Origin: Acinetobacter sp. NIPH 2699
Lineage (GTDB): Bacteria > Pseudomonadota > Gammaproteobacteria > Pseudomonadales > Moraxellaceae
Assembly (NCBI RefSeq): GCF_022549355.1
Contig: NZ_JAKZGL010000009.1
Coordinates: 1-64,000, forward strand
Direction of reading: 5' to 3'
DNA length: 64,000 nucleotides
Shown: positions 58,223 to 64,000 of the stretch, in pieces
Numbering within the stretch: position 1 is the stretch's first letter
How the letters are laid out: the number at the start of each line of letters is the position of its first letter
Notes under the pieces: generated by a model
Told to the model about the DNA's origin: nothing
The model's database searches: none
What the model saw: the letters and a program-made list of their open reading frames with translations, nothing else
Translations under genes and position numbers: made by a program

Positions 58223-59542
58223 GTGAAATTTCTCCTCTCCCTCTGTCTATTCCTTAGCGTGTTTTTTGCTCAGCTAACACATGCCAATTTACTCAACATT
58301 ATGCCTGAAACAGTCGATGCTCAGGCATGGTCGATCATTGATGTACAATCCGGACAAATCATCGCTGAACATAATAGTCATGTACAGCGCGCCCCAGCGT
58401 CTTTGACCAAAATGATGGTCGCCTATATCGCATTAAAAGAGATTGAAGCAGGTAAATTAAAAAAAGAAGAAATCATCACGGCTACACCGATTGTTAGCAC
58501 AGTCATGTGGGATGAGTCACAGATGTATTTAAAAGCTGGCGAACAAATTTCGGTGGATCAGTTGTTAGCAGGTCTTATTATTATGTCGGCCAATGATGCT
58601 GCGCTTACACTGGCTGAAAAAATATCAGGCAGCGTACCGCAATTTATCGTACGCATGAATCAGGAAGCGCAAGCTCTCGGCATGAAAGATACCCATTTCA
58701 GTAATCCTGCTGGAATCACCATGGTGGATCATTATTCGACAGCAGCCGATCTTGGTTTATTGGCGCAAGCGATTGTGACTCAAGCACCAGACTATTTACA
58801 TTATTCAAAAATGCCTAGTTTTAGTTACAATCAGCGCTTTCACCGTGCAACTAACCTTGCGCTTAAAACAGACCCAACCGCTGATGGCTTAAAAACAGGC
58901 TATACCAAAGCGGCAGGCTACAACTTGGCTTTAACCGCAGAGCGCCCTACTTTTGACTCAGTCGATAAGCGTCGTTTGATTGTGGTTGTACTTGGAACAC
59001 CAAATGCAGTAAAACGCGCTGAAGTGGCACAGAAATTAATGAGCTTGGCTTATACTTATACCCGCGATGAAGAAGTCATTCCAAAGCAAAGACTAATTGC
59101 AGAGCTTCCCGTCATTAAATCGACCTTGAAAATGTTTAAAGTAGAGACTCAACAACCCACCATTGTGACCACGTCTTTATATGCGCAATCCACACCGATT
59201 GATTTAAATACTTTTGATTTACTCACGCAACGAATTCATCTGCCTGATCTAAACCAACAAATCACCTCAGTTGAACCACTGCAAAGTACCAATACCCATA
59301 TCAATATTGAATTGAATCAACAACATTTGACTGCGCCATTGACCCAAGCTATGAATTTGGCCACAGTTTCGATTTATCAAAATAATCAGTTACTTCGTAG
59401 CTTACAAATTGAAAATGATGTGCAAATAGAAGAAGCCAATCTTTTTCAAAGAATCATAAACTGGTTTTCAAACCTATTTTCGTTATTTTCAACACATGAT
59501 TCTTCCAAGACTGCCAAACTCTACCCACTAAATCAAGGTTAA
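58223..59542 (+). CDS. dacD: D-alanyl-D-alanine carboxypeptidase (PBP5/6-type)
   Basis: 439 residues from a GTG at 58223, with AAGG seven bases upstream. The signal peptide ends near THAN (about 21). Active-site motifs are SLTK at 60-63, SAN at 122-124 and KTG at 224-226. The ~190-residue C-terminal part is longer than in E. coli and ends in an amphipathic, aromatic helix (ANLFQRIINWFSNLFSLFS) that should anchor it to the inner-membrane surface. It trims D-Ala from peptidoglycan pentapeptides. The dacD label is by length and plan. Confidence 0.85.
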   Translation: MKFLLSLCLFLSVFFAQLTHANLLNIMPETVDAQAWSIIDVQSGQIIAEHNSHVQRAPASLTKMMVAYIALKEIEAGKLKKEEIITATPIVSTVMWDESQMYLKAGEQISVDQLLAGLIIMSANDAALTLAEKISGSVPQFIVRMNQEAQALGMKDTHFSNPAGITMVDHYSTAADLGLLAQAIVTQAPDYLHYSKMPSFSYNQRFHRATNLALKTDPTADGLKTGYTKAAGYNLALTAERPTFDSVDKRRLIVVVLGTPNAVKRAEVAQKLMSLAYTYTRDEEVIPKQRLIAELPVIKSTLKMFKVETQQPTIVTTSLYAQSTPIDLNTFDLLTQRIHLPDLNQQITSVEPLQSTNTHINIELNQQHLTAPLTQAMNLATVSIYQNNQLLRSLQIENDVQIEEANLFQRIINWFSNLFSLFSTHDSSKTAKLYPLNQG

Positions 59543-59635
59543 AAACAGACTATTTTGCTCAAGATTAACCATACAGCCTTGTACATAAGGATGGCATAAT
59601 CTAGCCATCCTTTCACAAAAATAATGAGGCTCATC

Positions 59636-60922
59636 ATGAGCAAAACCTTACATCATATCGTGATTGTGGGTGGTGGCGCAGGTGGTTTAGAACTTGCGAC
59701 ACAACTAGGTGAACGTTTTGGTCGACGAGAGAAAGCCAAAATCACCTTAGTCGATCAGAACCTCACTCACATATGGAAACCGCTCCTTCATGAAATCGCC
59801 GCTGGCTCGCTAAATCCTCACGAAGAACAAACCAATTATTTTGCTCATGCAGAAAAACATCATTTTGAGTTCGTTCTCGGAACCTTACTTGATGTTAATA
59901 AAGATCAAAAACAAATTACTATTTCTCCTCCCCAACTCTCCAAAGAACACACCCCACTCATTCAAAACTTAAGCTATGACACTTTGGTGCTGGCGGTTGG
60001 CTCAGTCTCCAATGATTTTGGTACTGAAGGTGTGCGTGAATATTGTCATTTCTTGGATAGTCGTCAACAAGCCGATATTTTCCAACAAGATTTATTCCAT
60101 CTGTATATTGAAGCACAAAATCAACCGACTGAACGCGCCTTGAATATTGGGATCGTTGGTGCAGGTGCAACTGGGGTTGAGTTAGCGGCAGAATTGATCG
60201 AAACCACCAAGAACTTTTATCGTTATGGATTAAAGAAAATTAATCCAAAGCAAGTCAAAATCACGCTCATTGAAGCATCTGACCGTATCCTGCCTGCACT
60301 CAATGAAAAGACTGCGGCACATAGTGCCAAGCAACTCAAAAAAATGGGCATTGAGGTTCTGACTCAACACAAAGTGCAAAAAGTCGATGAGTCCAATGTC
60401 TATTTCAGTAATGGCAATGTCATACACTCAGATATTACGGTATGGGCTGCTGGGGTAAAAGCACCTAAAGTTTTAGAGTCATTTGATGATTTTAAACGCG
60501 ATAAAATTAATCGCTTAATGGTCTATGCAACCCTACAAACCTATTCAGATCCAAATGTATTTGCATTTGGTGACTGTGCAAACTGTCAATTAGATGCACG
60601 ACAACCGCCGCTCGGTCCTCGCGCCCAAGTTGCAAGTCAGCAAGCAACCTTTTTGGTTGATGCAATGGCAGCACGTTTATCAGGCTCACCTCAACCGATG
60701 TTTGTCTTTAACGACAAGGGATCACTGGTGTCGTTAAGTCGTAATCAAGCTGTAGGCGAATTGCTTGGTGATGTAAGTGTGCAGGGTTTTATTGCCAAAA
60801 CCATGTATGTTTCTTTATATCGACTACATCAAGCCAATATTCATGGTTATACCCAAGCGGGAATGCTCACCATGAAAGATTTGCTTACAAGACGCGTCCG
60901 TCCAAAAATTAAACTATATTGA
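59636..60922 (+). CDS. ndh: Type II NADH:quinone oxidoreductase
   Basis: 428 residues from the ATG at 59636, seven bases after GAGG; an ATG four codons earlier overlaps that site. The first FAD-binding motif is IVGGGAGGLELATQLG (about 9-24) and the NAD-binding motif GIVGAGATGVELAAEL is near 178-193. DLVxWAAGV-type VWAAGVKAPK and FAFGDCANCQ are typical of NDH-2. C-terminal ~60 residues are amphipathic for membrane attachment. It passes electrons from NADH to quinone without pumping protons. Confidence 0.86.
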   Translation: MSKTLHHIVIVGGGAGGLELATQLGERFGRREKAKITLVDQNLTHIWKPLLHEIAAGSLNPHEEQTNYFAHAEKHHFEFVLGTLLDVNKDQKQITISPPQLSKEHTPLIQNLSYDTLVLAVGSVSNDFGTEGVREYCHFLDSRQQADIFQQDLFHLYIEAQNQPTERALNIGIVGAGATGVELAAELIETTKNFYRYGLKKINPKQVKITLIEASDRILPALNEKTAAHSAKQLKKMGIEVLTQHKVQKVDESNVYFSNGNVIHSDITVWAAGVKAPKVLESFDDFKRDKINRLMVYATLQTYSDPNVFAFGDCANCQLDARQPPLGPRAQVASQQATFLVDAMAARLSGSPQPMFVFNDKGSLVSLSRNQAVGELLGDVSVQGFIAKTMYVSLYRLHQANIHGYTQAGMLTMKDLLTRRVRPKIKLY

Positions 60923-61043
60923 GTTGAAATTTGATATTTCGTGCCTATTTATAACGAAATCGTTTCAAAAAGTGGAAAATGGTCTACAAAAACCATTTTT
61001 CACTTTATGATATACACCTAAATTAATGACATGGATTAAAAAC

Positions 61044-61526
61044 ATGACTGCTATTGCAAATAATCACGTGGTTTCATTCCACTACACTTTAACAAACGCT
61101 GAGGGTGAAACACTTGATAAATCTCAAGGTGAACCACTTGCATATTTGCACGGCGCAGGCAATATCATTCCAGGTTTAGAAAATGCACTTACAGGTAAAA
61201 CTGTTGGCGAAAAATTCACAGTAAACGTTCCAGCTGCGGAAGGTTACGGTGAATACAACCCTGACCTCGTTCAAGAAGTTCCAGCTCAAATGTTCCAAGG
61301 CGTGGACAACATCCAACCAGGTATGCAATTCCAAGCTCAAACTGATGACGGCGTACAGATCGTAACAGTTAAAGCGATTGAAGGTGACAACATCCTTGTT
61401 GATGCAAACTTCCCGCTTGCAGGTCAAGATCTTACTTTTGAAGTTGAAATCGTTGAAATCCGTGATGCTTCTCAAGAAGAATTAGATCACGGTCACGTTC
61501 ATGGTGCAGGTGGTCACCACCACTAA
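61044..61526 (+). CDS. FKBP-type peptidyl-prolyl isomerase, SlyD-like with a histidine tail
   Basis: 160 residues from the ATG at 61044; an in-frame ATG six codons earlier (61026) is possible. VVSFHYTLTNAEGETLDKSQ, then YLHGAGNIIPGLENAL are the FKBP start. The insert-in-flap domain (GYGEYNPDLVQEVPAQMF, then PGMQFQAQ) and the return strand (LTFEVEIVEI) mark a SlyD-type chaperone-isomerase. The end HGHVHGAGGHHH is a short metal-binding tail, with no cysteines. Cytoplasmic. Confidence 0.9.
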   Translation: MTAIANNHVVSFHYTLTNAEGETLDKSQGEPLAYLHGAGNIIPGLENALTGKTVGEKFTVNVPAAEGYGEYNPDLVQEVPAQMFQGVDNIQPGMQFQAQTDDGVQIVTVKAIEGDNILVDANFPLAGQDLTFEVEIVEIRDASQEELDHGHVHGAGGHHH

Positions 61527-61548
61527 TTCATTTTTGAATTAGATGATC

Positions 61549-61576
61549 AAAAGCAAAGCTTCGGCTTTGCTTTTTT
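61549..61576 (+). terminator. Rho-independent terminator after the FKBP gene
   Basis: AAAAGCAAAGC, loop TTCG, GCTTTGCTTTTTT. Confidence 0.88.
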
Positions 61577-61647
61577 ATCAGCTACTACTTTTACAAAACA
61601 ACAAAATCACTTAAGGTCATTCTATTCAATTTTACTGATTTTGATTT

Positions 61648-63120
61648 ATGTCGCATGTCCATCAATTGATTTGGTTCCGTCAAGACCTAAGAATCCGTGA
61701 TCATGCTGCACTTTGGCACGCCACTCAAGCTGGCTCATGTATTGCGATCGCTATAGTGTCGCCTGAACAATGGCAGCAACATGATGATGCCCCAATTAAA
61801 ATCGAATTCTACTTACGCCAACTACAACACTTAAAACACGAGCTTGCTGCGTTCAATATTCCACTCATTATCGTGACAGTTCAGCACTGGCAACATATCC
61901 CTGAATTCTTCGAAAACCTATTCAAACACATTCATTTTCAACATGTATACGCCAATATTGAGCTCGGCGTAAATGAGTTAAAACGTGATCATGACACTCA
62001 ACGCATGTTAAATCGACATCAAAAAGATCTTATTTTACTCAATGACCGTACGCTTTTCCCTGCCACCTCTATTCGTAATCAATCCAATTTACCTTATCAA
62101 GTCTTCGGGGCATTTAAGAAAACCTGTTATCAACGTTTACAACATGGTTTACCCCAATGTTATCCCACACCTGCGACTCAACCCCGAATTACGTGTGATT
62201 TTCCATCACTCATGCAAACTGATATTGAGGCGTTACAGCATCACTATGCGGCAAAGTTTAATCCATCATGCATGGATACTTGGAACATTGGTGAAACACA
62301 TGCACTGCATTTACTCGACCAATTTATCGATGAAAAATTAACAGACTATAAAAATGAACGTGATTTGCCTGCCCTATCAGGAACCAGCCAACTCTCGGCT
62401 TATTTGAATATCGGAATCATCTCCATTCGCCAATGTATCCAAGCCTTGTTTCGCCAACAACAAGGTGATTTTATTATCCAATCAGAAGGTCAACAGACAT
62501 GGCTGGATGAACTGCTATGGCGTGAGTTTTATCAACATATCCTCTTTGATTTCCCGAAAGTTTCGAGACATTTGCCGTTTAAACCATCTACCCAAAATAT
62601 TGGCTGGCGTAATGATCCCATTGGACTGGAAAAATGGCAACAAGGGCAAACAGGCATTCCGATTGTGGATGCTGGTATGCGCCAACTACTTGCCACAGGT
62701 TGGATGCACAATCGAGTCCGGATGATCTGTGCCATGTTCTTAAGCAAAAATCTACTCATTGACTGGCGTAAAGGCGAACAATGGTTTATGCAACATTTGA
62801 TTGATGGTGACTTGGCTGCCAATAATGGTGGATGGCAATGGTGCGCATCAACAGGTACCGATGCTGCACCTTATTTTCGTATTTTTAATCCAGTCAATCA
62901 ATCGCAGAAATTTGATCCACACGGAGATTATATTCGCAAGTGGCTACCTGAGCTTGTTGATTTAGATGACAAATCAATCCATGAGCCTTATGCTAAAAAT
63001 GCAGTTAAACGCCTAAATTATCCAGTGCCGATAGTCGATTTAAAAACCAGTCGTGTACGTGCAATTGAAACATTCAGAGCATATCTGCACGAAGCTATAT
63101 GCAATGCCAATAAACTATAA
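61648..63120 (+). CDS. phrB: Deoxyribodipyrimidine photolyase
   Basis: 490 residues. The N-terminal antenna-binding domain starts LIWFRQDLRIRDHAAL. The FAD-binding part has LSAYLNIGIIS, LLWREFYQHILFDFP, GIPIVDAGMRQLLATGWMHN and DGDLAANNGGWQWCASTGTD, the photolyase class I motifs. It repairs UV pyrimidine dimers with blue light. It has no close operon partner. Confidence 0.93.
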   Translation: MSHVHQLIWFRQDLRIRDHAALWHATQAGSCIAIAIVSPEQWQQHDDAPIKIEFYLRQLQHLKHELAAFNIPLIIVTVQHWQHIPEFFENLFKHIHFQHVYANIELGVNELKRDHDTQRMLNRHQKDLILLNDRTLFPATSIRNQSNLPYQVFGAFKKTCYQRLQHGLPQCYPTPATQPRITCDFPSLMQTDIEALQHHYAAKFNPSCMDTWNIGETHALHLLDQFIDEKLTDYKNERDLPALSGTSQLSAYLNIGIISIRQCIQALFRQQQGDFIIQSEGQQTWLDELLWREFYQHILFDFPKVSRHLPFKPSTQNIGWRNDPIGLEKWQQGQTGIPIVDAGMRQLLATGWMHNRVRMICAMFLSKNLLIDWRKGEQWFMQHLIDGDLAANNGGWQWCASTGTDAAPYFRIFNPVNQSQKFDPHGDYIRKWLPELVDLDDKSIHEPYAKNAVKRLNYPVPIVDLKTSRVRAIETFRAYLHEAICNANKL

Positions 63121-63297
63121 TCCAATAAAATAGACGTTGTTTTTATTTCAAGTCTTGTGCAATAAAAATACAGAACTCACTGTATCTTGTTGTTTATAAC
63201 AACTATTCCATAACATTAATAACAGAAAAACTATCGTAATCATCAAAAAATAATGATAATTTGATCACAAAATAGACTAAATAAAACTAAAACTACT

Positions 63298-64000
63298 ATG
63301 CAGAAGAATCCCGCTCCAGCACTCCTCTTGTGGATTATCTCAGCTCAAGTATTTATGGGTATAGTTGCTTACGAGTGGCTGCCAGCAAGTTATCGCGGCA
63401 GTTGGATCCTCCTTCTGATGCTCGTCATCGCGGGAGCATATTTAAATGTCGGCAAGGCGCTCATCCTGGGCTTGGTCACTTTTATTGCAATTGCAGTCTA
63501 TTTCTTTTTAGATCTGGCCAATCAAACCTATATTGAACGTCAACTGCTACTCTTATTTGTAGCACCAATCGCTCCCATCTTTTTAAGTGCAATCCGCCAT
63601 AACATCAAAAATGCCTTAGCAAGCTATCGTGCAATTCAAAGTTATGATCGAAATTATCAACACGATATTCTCCCACTAACGGCATTAAAACACTTTCAAG
63701 ATGAGCTCAAGAAATTATTAAAACTGACACAAAAAAACCAATATCAAGTCATTAGCACCCAGATTGCAAATACATTGCTGATCAGAGAAATGTTGGGTGA
63801 GGATATTTGGAAAGAAACTCAAAATAAGATCATGGCAATCTTATCGACTGAACAAGATAGTGTGATTTATCATTTCATCAATGAAGAGCTCAGTGAAATT
63901 AAAAGTATTGTTATCCACGAAAATAAAACCGATCAACAATACGACCATCCTCTGTTTATTCAACAACTACAAGAACTCACAGTATTAAAACTTAAAATTG
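63298..64000 (+). CDS. Four-helix membrane protein with a possible degenerate GGDEF-like domain, cut by the right edge
   Basis: At least 234 residues, open at the right edge. The start is the ATG at 63298. Four hydrophobic helices (about 8-27, 34-50, 51-70 and 78-96) are followed by a charged cytoplasmic part. There QHDILPLTALKHFQDELKKL recalls the DPLTGLxNRRxF opening of GGDEF domains. A second stretch, TQIANTLLIREMLGEDIWKE, sits where GGDEF proteins have the DxDxFKxxND run, but the catalytic residues are missing. The GGDEF link is tentative; four helices before a dead GGDEF also describes PelD. Otherwise unrecognised. Confidence 0.55.
   Translation, partial: MQKNPAPALLLWIISAQVFMGIVAYEWLPASYRGSWILLLMLVIAGAYLNVGKALILGLVTFIAIAVYFFLDLANQTYIERQLLLLFVAPIAPIFLSAIRHNIKNALASYRAIQSYDRNYQHDILPLTALKHFQDELKKLLKLTQKNQYQVISTQIANTLLIREMLGEDIWKETQNKIMAILSTEQDSVIYHFINEELSEIKSIVIHENKTDQQYDHPLFIQQLQELTVLKLKI

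Overview
The window is a low-GC gammaproteobacterial chromosome segment that reads as Acinetobacter. The grounds are PBP2, the dat-ddc pair for 1,3-diaminopropane, a BapA-prefix biofilm-type protein, co-occurring dimeric and monomeric isocitrate dehydrogenases, and rnfB directly followed by nth; all identifications rest on reading the sequence and remembered families, not on searches.

Layout. 1-5446: the 3' end of an IS5-family (IS903-like) element abuts a type VI secretion VgrG cluster on the minus strand (vgrG, a LysM-like effector with a glycine-rich hydrophobic C-terminus, a small membrane immunity candidate, and a second effector module cut by the IS). 5567-14368: housekeeping genes (lone rnfB, nth, adk, a DUF445 membrane protein, mrdA/PBP2, rsmD, small envelope proteins, a YjdF-like protein). 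14396-26081: a compact Bap-prefix/Ig-repeat protein, sohB, the pstSCAB phosphate transporter with a clear Pho box, and dat-ddc. 26550-34699: a SIMPL protein, a FecA-like TonB receptor with a Fur-box-like palindrome, two TetR regulators each next to a striking inverted repeat, a DesB/DesC-like desaturase and reductase pair, and Dps. 34747-41268: rapA, rluA-like, a GlcG-like protein, hemL and thiE.

41269-43640 is a scar. Remnants of a Mu-like prophage (portal, DNA adenine methylase, terminase) surround an intact DUF4145 gene, and the terminase remnant is joined directly to the first ~50 codons of a type I-F cas1. This looks like the fossil of a CRISPR-Cas I-F locus, with no repeat array left. 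It is the most unusual part of the window, with the T6SS effector cluster and a 52-bp perfect palindrome at 33189 next.

43764-64000: Mpo1-like protein, CYTH-CHAD protein, intergenic repeats (a nested-palindrome block at 45.9-46.1 kb and a 288-bp MITE-like element at 50.1-50.4 kb), M16 and M61 peptidases, a PhzF-family protein, icd, rluE, monomeric IDH, a D,D-carboxypeptidase, a type II NADH dehydrogenase, an FKBP isomerase, photolyase, and a membrane protein running off the right edge. No rRNA, tRNA or CRISPR array was recognised.
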